A stretch of 64,000 bases of DNA, taken from the NCBI RefSeq assembly GCF_019977355.1, contig NZ_AP024655.1:4862919-4926918 (forward strand), given 5' to 3'. Made by a program: the position numbers and the translations under genes. The notes beneath the pieces were generated by a model. That model was given only the letters and a program-made list of their open reading frames with translations, ran no database searches and was not told where the DNA came from. Source of the DNA: Arthrobacter sp. NicSoilB8 (GTDB lineage: Bacteria; Actinomycetota; Actinomycetes; Actinomycetales; Micrococcaceae). Below are positions 17,942 to 26,335 of the stretch, piece by piece (the first letter of the stretch is position 1; every line of letters starts with the position of its first letter).

Positions 17942-19258
17942 TTACGCCGCGGCGCGGAAGAACGTCCGGGTTACCGTGGCCAGCCAGTGCGGGTCCTCGA
18001 CCCCGCAGAGCTCGCGCGCCGAGTGCATCGACAGCAGGGGCACACCGACGTCGACCGTCCGGATCCCCAGCCGGGTCGCGGTCAGCGGGCCGATCGTCGA
18101 GCCGCACGGCATCACGTTGTTGGAGACGAACTCCTGGTACGGGATCCCGGCGTCGGTGCACAGCCGCGCCCAGAGGGCGGCCCCGGCGGCGTCGGTCGCG
18201 TAGCGCTGGTTGGCGTTGATCTTCAGAAGCGGGCCGCCGTTCAGGACCGGCCGGTTGGCGGGGTCGTGCCGGTCCGGGTAGTTCGGGTGCACGGCATGGC
18301 CAGCGTCCGCCGAGACGCAGAACGACGCCGCGAAGGCCTGACGGCGCTGGCTTGCCGAGGCGCCGAGCCCGTCACTGATCCGCACCAGGACGTCTTCGAG
18401 GATGGGACCGCACGCGCCGGAGCGGGATGCCGAGCCGATTTCCTCGTGGTCAAAGGCGGCCAGCACGGCGATCGGCGCACCGTCGGGCAGCGGCGTGCCA
18501 GCGTGGGCGATCAGCGCCGTGAGCCCGGCGTGCGTCGCGGAGAGGTTGTCGAGCCGGCCGGAGGCGAACAATTCGCCCTTTGCGCCGAACACCGCCGGGG
18601 CCTGGGTGTCCGCGATGACGACGTCGTAGCCGCCGATCTGCGCCGGATCCACCTCGGCGTCCGTGACCCTCGCCGCGAGGAGGCCGAGCAGGTCCTCGCC
18701 GGCAGGATCGCCCAGGCCGAACACCGGGTTCATGTGCTGCTGCTTGTCCAGGGCCAGGCCCTCGTTCACGGCCCGGTCCAGGTGGATGGCGAGCTGCGGG
18801 AAGCGCAGCAGCGGGCCCGTGGCCGTGAGGTGCTGGGTGCCGTCGCGCAGGACGAGGCGGCCGGCGAGCTGGAGTTCGCGGTCCAGCCACGAGTTCAGGA
18901 GGGGTCCGCCGTAGACCTCGACGCCGGCCTGCAGCCAGCCGAACTTGCCCGTGGTGGGCTTGGGCTTGAGTTTGAAGGACGGCGAATCGGTGTGGGCGCC
19001 GAGGATGTTGAAGCCCGTGGTTGGGCCGGCGCTGGCGGGCACCACCCAGGCGATGAGGGCGCCGTCGCGGATCACATAGAACTTGCCGGCCGCGGCGGAT
19101 GCAGTCCCGTCCCACGGCTTCAGCTCGTCGAGGCCCGTGAAGCCCGCCCCGTCCAGCCGGCGCGCGGCCTCGTGGACGGCGTGGAAGCTCGACGGCGACG
19201 CGCTGACGTAGGCGCCGAGGTCCTGGATGTGCTCTGCGGCAGTGCTCGGTGTTGGCAT
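17942..19258 (-). CDS. M18 family aspartyl/aminopeptidase
   Basis: 438-residue cytosolic metallo-aminopeptidase of family M18 (DNPEP/ApeB-like), which removes N-terminal residues from peptides using two metal ions. Metal-ligand regions are visible in order: 'ILGAHTDSPSFKLKPKP' (His and Asp), 'GRLDNLSATHAGL', 'AAFDHEEIGSAS' (catalytic Glu pair), 'CVSADAGHAVHPNYPDRHDP' and the C-terminal 'SMHSARELCGVEDP' (His). The length is normal for the family. The frame is open upstream to 19423, but ATG 19258 begins the conserved 'IQDLGAYVSASPSSFHAVHE' region, so it is taken as the start. It is a single gene, not obviously linked to neighbours. Confidence 0.93.
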   Translation of the reverse strand: MPTPSTAAEHIQDLGAYVSASPSSFHAVHEAARRLDGAGFTGLDELKPWDGTASAAAGKFYVIRDGALIAWVVPASAGPTTGFNILGAHTDSPSFKLKPKPTTGKFGWLQAGVEVYGGPLLNSWLDRELQLAGRLVLRDGTQHLTATGPLLRFPQLAIHLDRAVNEGLALDKQQHMNPVFGLGDPAGEDLLGLLAARVTDAEVDPAQIGGYDVVIADTQAPAVFGAKGELFASGRLDNLSATHAGLTALIAHAGTPLPDGAPIAVLAAFDHEEIGSASRSGACGPILEDVLVRISDGLGASASQRRQAFAASFCVSADAGHAVHPNYPDRHDPANRPVLNGGPLLKINANQRYATDAAGAALWARLCTDAGIPYQEFVSNNVMPCGSTIGPLTATRLGIRTVDVGVPLLSMHSARELCGVEDPHWLATVTRTFFRAAA

Positions 19259-19340
19259 GGATTTGAGTCTAGCCCGGTCCGTACCGTCGCCGGGGTGGGC
19301 CGGCCGGGGCCGGCGGTCGGGTGGGCCGGGCGCCGTCGGC

Positions 19341-20251
19341 CTATACCGTGACGTTGAGACCGGCGGTGTAGCCGGCCGATACCGAGCCGCCCATGGAGGG
19401 CAGCTGATAGATCCCGCCGTCATTGCCGAAGACGTTGTCGGATTTCAGAGTCGTGCGGGGGAAGTTGCGGGCGCTGGATTCGTAGCCGGCGGAGGCGTAG
19501 ACCTCAGCGCACGCCGCCTCCGTCAGCGCGATCTGGGACACGGCCAGGACCTGCCCGGCCGCCGTCGCGTTGCTCATGGATTCGAAGACCTCGAAGTGGA
19601 TGTGAGGCCAACGGCCGCTATAGGCGCCGGGGTAGATGGTCGTGAAGGTGACCTGCCCGTTGGTGTCGGCCTCCTGGACCCCGCGGAGGTAGTTCTCGTT
19701 CTGGAGCCCTGAGTCGTACATGGAGTACTTGCCGTCGCGGTCACAGTGCCAGGCGTAGACGGCGGCACCGGCCAGCGGGGTGCAGCCGCTGGCGTTGTCG
19801 AGAAGGGTCAGCGTGACGGTCAGCGGTACGCCCTGCGCCGTGCGCGTGGAGCTTCCGAGCTGGACCTGATGTCCCGGCGGACCACGCCGGAGGCCTCGAG
19901 GACGTTGGGTCCGTTGGAACCGTCCCCGGGATAGGGACCGGCCGTTTCCTGCGGGATTTCGACGCCGCACTCGGCGATCGCGCGGGCCAGCGCCGGCGTG
20001 GCCGCCGGCGAGGCTCCCGTGGTTGCTGCCGCTGCGGCCGACGCTGTCGACTCTGCCTGTGCCGAAGCGGCGGAGGCCGACGTCGAACTGCTCCCGGCAC
20101 CGCCGGAGCTGCAGGCCGCCAGGGCGGCGGCCGTCCCCGCGCCGAGGAACATGCCCAGCGAGCGGCGGCTCATGAGGGTGGAGAGATCGAATTCCAGGCC
20201 TTGGTCGTGATTGGGGTGCGGCTCGTGCGGTGGCCGGGGCGTTGTGGTCAT
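19341..20251 (-). pseudogene. Intradiol ring-cleavage dioxygenase-like lipoprotein, frameshifted
   Basis: The two halves of one protein lie in different frames. The upstream frame from 20251 holds a twin-arginine-like lipoprotein signal ('MSRRSLGMFLGAGTAAALAA' then Cys), an Ala/Ser-rich linker and 'CGVEIPQETAGPYPGDGSNG', typical of secreted intradiol dioxygenase-like proteins. The downstream frame to 19341 holds 'GVPLTVTLTLLDNASGCTPL', 'AAVYAWHCDRDGKYSMYD' and 'YSGRWPHIHFEVFES', with the Tyr/His ligands of the dioxygenase fold. The frames would join as 'RRDIRSSFGSSTRTAQG' if one A were added near 19858 on the plus strand. Either the gene is broken by a one-base deletion or this is a sequencing error. 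The remaining sequence looks well conserved. Confidence 0.82.
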
Positions 20252-20366
20252 GAACCCATCGAACCCGGCAGCGCTATGGGCTGGTTAGACCCTTCCTGTG
20301 ATGCGGCTGTGCTTGGGCCGGACATGCTCTCCCCTCGGTCCCGGGAATGGACATGTCCCCCAGGCA

Positions 20367-20455
20367 CCACGGGACATGCCCTCCCCTCGGGCCAAGCAAT
20401 GGACATCTTGGCACTATGTCCACTGCCGGACGCCAGGGGAGGGCATGTCCCGTGG
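20367..20455. repeat. Intergenic inverted repeat, 21-bp perfect arms
   Basis: Arms at 20367-20387 and 20435-20455 are perfect reverse complements (left arm starts CCACGGGACATG, right arm ends CATGTCCCGTGG), separated by 47 bases. A degenerate copy of the left arm sits just upstream near 20319, and GGACATGT-type motifs recur five times between 20317 and 20455. There is no run of T, so it looks like a REP-type palindromic element rather than a simple terminator. It lies between the permease stop and the dioxygenase-like gene. Confidence 0.8.
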
Positions 20456-20522
20456 CTGCGGGACCGCCGCGAGGGCTGAATCTGCGGGAGGCCCCGGCCC
20501 GTGACCTGCAGCCGGACGGAGC

Positions 20523-21950
20523 CTAGGAGACCGGCCCGGCGCCTACCGTTGCTTCCTCGGCGGGAGCCTCAGCCGCACCTGCTGCGGGAACTGTGGCCTT
20601 GGCGCCGTTCCTGCGGTAGCGGACAACGCCGATTCCCACCACGACGGCGGCGAGGGCCAGTGAGAGCAGCAGAGATTCCCGTGTGGATTCCAGGATCACC
20701 ATGCCGACCAGGAGGGCGACGATGCTGATGATGGCCACCCAGGTCAGGTACGGGAAGAGCCACATCTTCAGCTGGAGGTCCTTGGCTGCGGCGCCCATGC
20801 GGCGGCGCAGGATCAGCTGGGAGGTCGCGATCACGAGCCACACGAACAGCGCGATGGCGCCGGAGGTGTTGACCAGGAACAGGAACACGGTGTCCGGGGC
20901 GATGTAGTTCAGTCCGACGGTGACAAAACCGACCACGGTGGAGGCCAGGACCGCGGAAGAGGGCACGCCGCTCTTGGAAATCCGCATCCAGGACCGGGGG
21001 GCGTCCCCGCGCCGGGACAGCGAGAACAGCATGCGGCTGGCCGTGTAGAGACCCGAGTTGAGGCAGGAGAGGACCGAGGTCAGCACCACGATGTCCATGA
21101 TGGTGCCGGCACCGGGGATGCCGAACAGCTCGATCACCGCAACGTAGGGGCTCTTGGCGACGGAGGCGGAGTTCCAGGGCAGCAGGGTGACCACAATGGC
21201 GATGGAACCGATGTAGAAGACGAGGATCCGCCAGACGGTGGACTTCACAGCCTTCTTGACGGCGTCGACCGGGTTCTCGGATTCGCCGGCGGCGATGGTG
21301 GCAATCTCGGCCCCGAAGAAGGAGAACACGACGACGAGGATGCCGGCGAGGACGGCGCCGGGACCGTTGGGCATGAACCCGCCGTTACCGATCAGGTTGT
21401 CCAGTCCGGGTGCGGGCACGCCGGGGACGAGGCCGAGGATCGCGGCGGCACCGAAGAGCAGGAAGAGCACGATTGCGGCGACTTTGATGGAAGCGAACCA
21501 GAATTCGAACTCGCCGTAGGACTTCACGGACCCGAGGTTGGTCAGCGTCAGCAGCACCATCAGGGCAAGCGCCCATACCCACTGGTCGATGCCGGGCACC
21601 CAGCGGTGCATGATGGCCGCCCCCGCCGTGGCCTCGATGCCGAGGACGATGATCCAGAACCATGCGTAGAGCCAGCCGATGCTGAACCCTGCCCAGCGGC
21701 CCAGGGCTTTGTCCGCGTAAGTGGAAAATGAGCCGGTTTCGGGGTTGGCCGCAGCCATTTCGCCCAGCATGCGCATCACGAGGATGACGACGAGTCCCGC
21801 CGCGGCGTAGGCAACCAGGATGCCCGGGCCGGCCTGCTGGATCGCCGCACCCGAACCGACAAACAGTCCGGCGCCGATCACGCCGGCGATGGCAATCATG
21901 GACAGATGCCTGGGTTTCAGGGATTTTGAGAGCTGCTGGTCAGCGTGCAT
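20523..21950 (-). CDS. APC-family amino acid permease
   Basis: 475-residue secondary transporter with 12 predicted membrane helices, of the amino acid-polyamine-organocation superfamily (GabP/ProY/AroP-like). The first helix holds the substrate-binding signature 'IAIAGVIGAGLFVGSG', followed by 'AGLVVILVMRMLGEMAAANP' and 'GSFSTYADKALGRWAGFSIGW'. 'SFFGAEIATIAAGESENP' in helix 6 is typical of this subfamily. Both ends are short and hydrophilic. It is likely a proton-coupled importer of a neutral amino acid or GABA; the substrate cannot be decided. It is transcribed alone; 297 bases without a recognised gene separate it from the response regulator gene upstream on the map. Confidence 0.92.
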   Translation of the reverse strand: MHADQQLSKSLKPRHLSMIAIAGVIGAGLFVGSGAAIQQAGPGILVAYAAAGLVVILVMRMLGEMAAANPETGSFSTYADKALGRWAGFSIGWLYAWFWIIVLGIEATAGAAIMHRWVPGIDQWVWALALMVLLTLTNLGSVKSYGEFEFWFASIKVAAIVLFLLFGAAAILGLVPGVPAPGLDNLIGNGGFMPNGPGAVLAGILVVVFSFFGAEIATIAAGESENPVDAVKKAVKSTVWRILVFYIGSIAIVVTLLPWNSASVAKSPYVAVIELFGIPGAGTIMDIVVLTSVLSCLNSGLYTASRMLFSLSRRGDAPRSWMRISKSGVPSSAVLASTVVGFVTVGLNYIAPDTVFLFLVNTSGAIALFVWLVIATSQLILRRRMGAAAKDLQLKMWLFPYLTWVAIISIVALLVGMVILESTRESLLLSLALAAVVVGIGVVRYRRNGAKATVPAAGAAEAPAEEATVGAGPVS

Positions 21951-22247
21951 GGAAGCGCCGTCCTTCGTGGGGGTTCAGGCCCGTTTAATGCCGGCGCAGC
22001 ATGTGTTCCATGTGCGCGGCGGGCCGCGATGTCGTTTCACCCTAGACCGCGCGGCACACGGCCCGTCTTGTGCAGTCCCACAAATGACGCCAGGCCCAAC
22101 CGGACTTAGGCCCAACAAGAAGGCCCCCGCGGCAACTAAAGTTGATCCCAGGGCAATTCTGTAATGTGCGTGAAACCACTGCTTCGCGGGCTACCCGCCG
22201 GTAGTCAGCACGCACGGCCGGCTGGCTGCTTCCCGGCGGGGTCCCGG

Positions 22248-22955
22248 CTAGTAGTCCGCGTTGCTCGGCACCACGAGGCCGGTCTCGTACGCGTAGACCA
22301 CGGCCTGGACGCGGTCGCGCAGATGGAGCTTGGTCAGTATCCGGCGCACGTGCGTCTTGACCGTGGCCTCGGACAGGAAGTACCGGTGCGCGATTTCGGC
22401 GTTGGAGAGCCCCTCCGCCAACGCCCCGAGCATCTCGTTCTCGCGGGGCGTCAGGTCCTCCAGCAACGGATCCTTCGCCGGGCGTGCCGGACTGGCGGCC
22501 GGCTGTCCGCCGGCTCCAGCACCGCGGACATAAGTCTCCAGCAGCCGCTGCGTCACGCGCGGGGCCACGACGGCGTCGCCGCTGGCCACCACCCGGACCG
22601 CGCCGATCAGTTCGGCCGGCGCCACGTCCTTGAGCAGAAAGGCCGAAGCCCCGGCCCGCAGCCCGGCGAAGGCGTACTCGTCGAGGTCGAAGGTGGTCAG
22701 GATGATGATTTTGGCGGCGGAACCCGAGGCCGCGATGGCCCGGGTGGCCTCGATCCCGTCCAGCACCGGCATCCGCACATCCATCAGGACGACGTCGGGC
22801 GCAAGCTCCCGGACGTGCCGGACCGCCTCGGCGCCATTGGACGCCTCGCCCACGATGCGCAGATCGTCTTCCCCTTCCAGGATGAGGCGGAAGCCCATTC
22901 GAAGCAGCGGCTGGTCATCCACCAGCAGAACGCGGATGGGTCCTTTATCGACCAC
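22248..22955 (-). CDS. NarL/LuxR-family response regulator
   Basis: 235-residue response regulator. Receiver domain residues 1-120 begin '[17 protein letters not shown]', with the phospho-acceptor Asp in '[13 protein letters not shown]' and the conserved Lys in '[13 protein letters not shown]'. The LuxR-type helix-turn-helix is at about 165-225 ('[20 protein letters not shown]', '[16 protein letters not shown]'). An alternative start at 23000 would lie deep inside the kinase gene. GTG 22955 has GGGGGA 3 bases upstream and overlaps the kinase stop by 11 bases, so it is preferred. It pairs with the kinase at 22945 and probably controls the ABC exporter genes upstream in the same operon. Confidence 0.92.
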   Translation of the reverse strand: MVDKGPIRVLLVDDQPLLRMGFRLILEGEDDLRIVGEASNGAEAVRHVRELAPDVVLMDVRMPVLDGIEATRAIAASGSAAKIIILTTFDLDEYAFAGLRAGASAFLLKDVAPAELIGAVRVVASGDAVVAPRVTQRLLETYVRGAGAGGQPAASPARPAKDPLLEDLTPRENEMLGALAEGLSNAEIAHRYFLSEATVKTHVRRILTKLHLRDRVQAVVYAYETGLVVPSNADY

Positions 22956-24306
22956 AGTTCCCCCTTGTTTCCGTTGCAGTTTCCGCTGCAGCGCCTTCAT
23001 TGCAGTTCAGTTCCGCCCGCACCCGCCAGCCGCGGTCACCGGCGCGGCCGGCCTGCACGGTGCCGGCGTAGATCCTGGCCCGCTCCCGCATTCCGGCGAT
23101 TCCCTGGCCGGTGCCGAGGGGCTCCGGTGCGTCGGGCTTGGTCTGCGCGCCGGCCCCTGGACTGCCGGATTCAACGGTTCCCCTGCCGTCGTCGACCACG
23201 TCAATGGTGACCAGGGAACCGTTCCGGACAATACTGACGTCCACGCGGCTGAGCGCACGTCCGTAGCGCAGCACATTGGTCAGCGACTCCTGCACGATCC
23301 TGTAGACGGTCAGCTGGAACGCCGCATCGCCGGGCAGGGACGGGCCGGTGTGCGTGTAGTGCAGCGGCAGGCCGGCGGTGCGGAAGCCCTCGAGCAGTTT
23401 GGCCAGGTTGTCCCCGGCCACCAGCGGCTCGCGCGGAGCGTGTCCGCCGGCGGAATCCTCGCGCAGCACGCCGAGGACGCGCCGCATGTCGGCCAGGGCG
23501 GTGCGTCCTGTCCGGGAGAGTTCGGCGAGAACGCCGGCGGCGCGCTCGGGATCCTTCTTGACCACGACGGCGGCGCCGTCCGACAGGCTGATCATCACGG
23601 TCAGCGAGTGCGCCACGACGTCGTGCATTTCTCGCGCGATCCGGTTTCGTTCCGTGACCGAGCCCAGTTGCTGGGCCCGGGCGGCCCAGGCCGCGATCTC
23701 GTGCTCATGCTCGCGCCGCTGCCGGACCGATATCCCGATCCCGGTGGCGATCACGTTGGACAGGGCGATGCTGATGGCGGCCGCGATGCTCGTGACGAGC
23801 TGGAAGTTCTCCGGCGTGCTGACCGCCATGTCCGGAAGCCGCCCGTCCAGCGGGCCGGCGGCCAGCATGAAATACACGAGCACCAGCGGCGCCGTCGTCA
23901 GGGCCAGGGCGGCCAGGGCGAAACGGCGCGTGCGGGCGACGGCCACGGCGTACAGCGAAAACCAGAGCCCGGCGGAGACATTGGATCCCCACGGATGCAG
24001 GTACGTGACGGCCAGTTCCAGTGCCCCCACGGCCGCCGCCACCTGCACGGGATAGGCGCGCCGGAACAGCAGGACCGGGGCGGCGGCCGCGAGCAGCGCG
24101 GCGACGGGCCAGTCGCCGTCGATCAGCGACTCCACCGCCGTGGGCGTGACCAGGACGAGGTAGCAGAGCACCACCAGGACATCCATGACCCGCGGATTGG
24201 CCAGCAGGTAACGCCTGAGCCGTCCGCGCCGTCGGGCGGTGAGCTCGGCGAAGGACGCGTCAGCCGCTGCGGCTGACGCGTCCTTCACAGGCACTGCATC
24301 GATCAT
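22945..24306 (-). CDS. HisKA_3-type sensor histidine kinase
   Basis: 453-residue membrane sensor kinase. Residues about 35-190 form five to six hydrophobic helices with little extracytoplasmic sequence, suggesting it senses a membrane signal or its partner transporter. The HisKA_3 dimerisation domain carries the phospho-acceptor His in '[20 protein letters not shown]'. The HATPase_c part has '[11 protein letters not shown]' (N box) and 'VVDDGRGT' (G1 box). Near the 5' end (codons 7-19) the DNA forms a perfect 18-bp-arm palindrome. It lies 30 bases after the ABC permease gene; order is ATPase, permease, kinase, regulator in one reverse operon. Confidence 0.92.
   Translation of the reverse strand: MIDAVPVKDASAAAADASFAELTARRRGRLRRYLLANPRVMDVLVVLCYLVLVTPTAVESLIDGDWPVAALLAAAAPVLLFRRAYPVQVAAAVGALELAVTYLHPWGSNVSAGLWFSLYAVAVARTRRFALAALALTTAPLVLVYFMLAAGPLDGRLPDMAVSTPENFQLVTSIAAAISIALSNVIATGIGISVRQRREHEHEIAAWAARAQQLGSVTERNRIAREMHDVVAHSLTVMISLSDGAAVVVKKDPERAAGVLAELSRTGRTALADMRRVLGVLREDSAGGHAPREPLVAGDNLAKLLEGFRTAGLPLHYTHTGPSLPGDAAFQLTVYRIVQESLTNVLRYGRALSRVDVSIVRNGSLVTIDVVDDGRGTVESGSPGAGAQTKPDAPEPLGTGQGIAGMRERARIYAGTVQAGRAGDRGWRVRAELNCNEGAAAETATETRGNCGR
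24250..24286. repeat. Perfect 37-base palindrome in the kinase 5' coding region
   Basis: Arms of 18 bases (24250-24267 and 24269-24286) are exact reverse complements around a single T. It encodes an Ala/Asp/Ser-rich, non-conserved N-terminal stretch of the sensor kinase, about 20 bases after its start codon. In RNA it would form a very stable hairpin close to the ribosome-binding region. Confidence 0.85.
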
Positions 24307-24336
24307 GCTCCGAGCCTAGACGTTAGGCCCGCCGGC

Positions 24337-25227
24337 CTACACGTCCCGCTTCTTGAGCAGGATCCCGGCCAGAAGCACGGGGATAACCACCCAGGCACCC
24401 AGGACCAGGCCGGCCTGCCAGGCTTCCAGGGTGTCCGGGACATGGTTCAGGGCGGTCAGCGGATCCACGGTGTTGCCGGGCAGGTACTTGCGGGCTTCGA
24501 CAAAGAAGTCGCCCGGAATGAGCTGAAAGGCAATCGGGGCGACGAAGAACAGGCCGACCAGGCTCATGATGCCGCCCGCGGAGTTCCGGATCAGGGTGCC
24601 CAGGGCCAGGCCGATCGCCGCGACTGCTGCGACGTAGATGCTGTTGACGAGGAGCATCTTGACCGACTGTGAGCTGCCCAGGTCCAGGGCGAGGCCGTAG
24701 TTATCCAGGATCGGCACCGACACGAACCCGGCGGCCAGGGCGGACGCGGCGGTCACGACGAACGAGGTCAGCACCACCACCACGAGCTTGGCCGCGAACG
24801 CGGGGATGCGCTTGGGCACGGCCGCGAACGTGGACCGGGCCATGCCGGTGGTGAATTCCGAACTCATCAGCAGCACGCCGAGCGAGCCGAGGATCAGCTG
24901 GGCGAAGGCGATGCCGGAGGTCGGGACGCCGACGGCGAGGTCCCCGCCCTGCGCCGCCATCCTGGCGGCCGCCTCCGGATCCCGGCCCGCGGCCTCGGAG
25001 AACTGACCGGTCCCCCAGGCCGAGAGGGCACCGAACCCCACCATGACGATCACCGTGGAGCCGAGCAGGATCAGCGTGGAGAGCAGGGTGCGGAACTTGA
25101 TGAATTCGGAGTTGAGGACCCTCAGGAAGGTGGGGCCGGGGCCGGAACTGGTGCCGTTTCCGGAGCGCTGCATGCGGGGTTCCGCGTCTCGGGGGGACGG
25201 CGTGGATTCAACGGTTGTGGAGCTCAT
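24337..25227 (-). CDS. ABC-2 type transporter permease
   Basis: 296-residue permease. After a hydrophilic N-terminal 30 residues there is 'FLRVLNSEFIKFRTLLSTL', typical of ABC-2 permeases that follow an ABC ATPase, and about six membrane helices. 'SSEFTTGMARSTFAAVPKR' between helices 2 and 3 matches the amphipathic connector of these exporters. The start is 3 bases after the ATPase stop, so the two are translated together. Probably exports a drug, peptide or lipid; the neighbouring kinase and regulator suggest stress-responsive control. Substrate is unknown. Confidence 0.9.
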   Translation of the reverse strand: MSSTTVESTPSPRDAEPRMQRSGNGTSSGPGPTFLRVLNSEFIKFRTLLSTLILLGSTVIVMVGFGALSAWGTGQFSEAAGRDPEAAARMAAQGGDLAVGVPTSGIAFAQLILGSLGVLLMSSEFTTGMARSTFAAVPKRIPAFAAKLVVVVLTSFVVTAASALAAGFVSVPILDNYGLALDLGSSQSVKMLLVNSIYVAAVAAIGLALGTLIRNSAGGIMSLVGLFFVAPIAFQLIPGDFFVEARKYLPGNTVDPLTALNHVPDTLEAWQAGLVLGAWVVIPVLLAGILLKKRDV

Positions 25228-25230
25228 GGC

Positions 25231-26172
25231 TTAGTTGCCTCCGGCTTCGACGGGAACGGTGCCCGCGGTGATCAGCGAATGGTATTCGACCTCATCCTTG
25301 GTCAGTTCCATGTAGGCCTCCTCGAGGCTGGCCTGGAGCGGGGTGAGTTCGTAGATCATGACGTGGTTTTCCAGCGCCACGGTGGCAATCTGCCGCGGGT
25401 CCAGCCCCATGACTTCGAGGAGTTCCCGTTCCTGGACCTCCACCGAGACACCGGTTCCGGCCAGCAGCTGCATGAGCCGGTCCGGCTGGTCGGTCCGGAC
25501 CCGTGTGCGGCCCTGGCCCTTGCCGGTGATGATCTCCTGGATCGGGGCGTCCGCGATGATCCTGCCGCGGCCGATCACGATCAGGTGGTCCGCCGTGACG
25601 GCCATTTCGCTCATGAGGTGGCTGGAGAGGAACACCGTGCGGCCCTCGGAGGCCAGGTATTTCACGAGGTTGCGGACCCACACCACCCCCTCCGGGTCAA
25701 GACCGTTGACGGGCTCGTCGAGGATGACGGTCTGCGGGTCGCCCAGGAGGGCCGCGGCGATGCCCAGCCGCTGGCCCATGCCGAGGGAGAAGCCGCCCAC
25801 TTTCTTCTTGGCCACCTCGGCCAGCCCGGTCATCTCGATGACGTCGTGGACGCGCTTCTTGGGGATGCTGTGCGTCGCGGCCATGGCCAGCAGATGGTTG
25901 TAGGCGGAGCGGCTCGTGTGGACGGCCTTCGCGTCCAGCAGCGCGCCGACGTCGCGCAGCGGGGCGGTGTGCCCGGTGAGCGGAGATCCGTTGACGGTCA
26001 CGGAGCCCGACGTCGGCCGGTCCAGTCCCATGATCATGCGCATGGTGGTGGACTTGCCGGCCCCGTTGGGGCCCAGGAAGCCGGTGACCCGGCCGGCTTC
26101 GACAGTGAAGTTGACGCCGGCGACGGCGGTCTTGTCGCCGTAAACCTTGGTCAGGCCTCGTGCTTCGATCAT
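25231..26172 (-). CDS. ABC transporter ATP-binding protein
   Basis: 313-residue ATPase of the CcmA/DrrA type. It contains the Walker A in 'GFLGPNGAGKSTTMRMI', ABC signature 'FSLGMGQRLGIAAALLG' (a frequent variant of LSGGQ in this subfamily), Walker B 'TVILDEPVNGLDPEG' and the H-loop in 'FLSSHLMSEMA'. The C-terminal 80 residues are the usual regulatory extension of exporter ATPases. First gene of the ATPase-permease-kinase-regulator operon; the ATG at 26172 is preceded by GGAA. Works with the permease at 24337. Confidence 0.93.
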   Translation of the reverse strand: MIEARGLTKVYGDKTAVAGVNFTVEAGRVTGFLGPNGAGKSTTMRMIMGLDRPTSGSVTVNGSPLTGHTAPLRDVGALLDAKAVHTSRSAYNHLLAMAATHSIPKKRVHDVIEMTGLAEVAKKKVGGFSLGMGQRLGIAAALLGDPQTVILDEPVNGLDPEGVVWVRNLVKYLASEGRTVFLSSHLMSEMAVTADHLIVIGRGRIIADAPIQEIITGKGQGRTRVRTDQPDRLMQLLAGTGVSVEVQERELLEVMGLDPRQIATVALENHVMIYELTPLQASLEEAYMELTKDEVEYHSLITAGTVPVEAGGN

Positions 26173-26335
26173 GGAAGCGTTCCTTTGCGTAGCGGGAGAT
26201 TATCCGGGGCGCCGCAGTCACGGGCCCGTCCGCACCCCACGCTACCGATGCCGGGTGCGTAATTCGCCGGTCTCAGGGATGATTCAGGGTCGAATCAGGG
26301 TAGTCCGGGAGGATGACGCGTCCGCCGGCGTGAGC

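Noticed and set aside
17705..19351. 548-residue plus-strand frame
   Set aside because: Antisense to the M18 aminopeptidase, whose motifs are clear; composition is typical of a GC-rich shadow.
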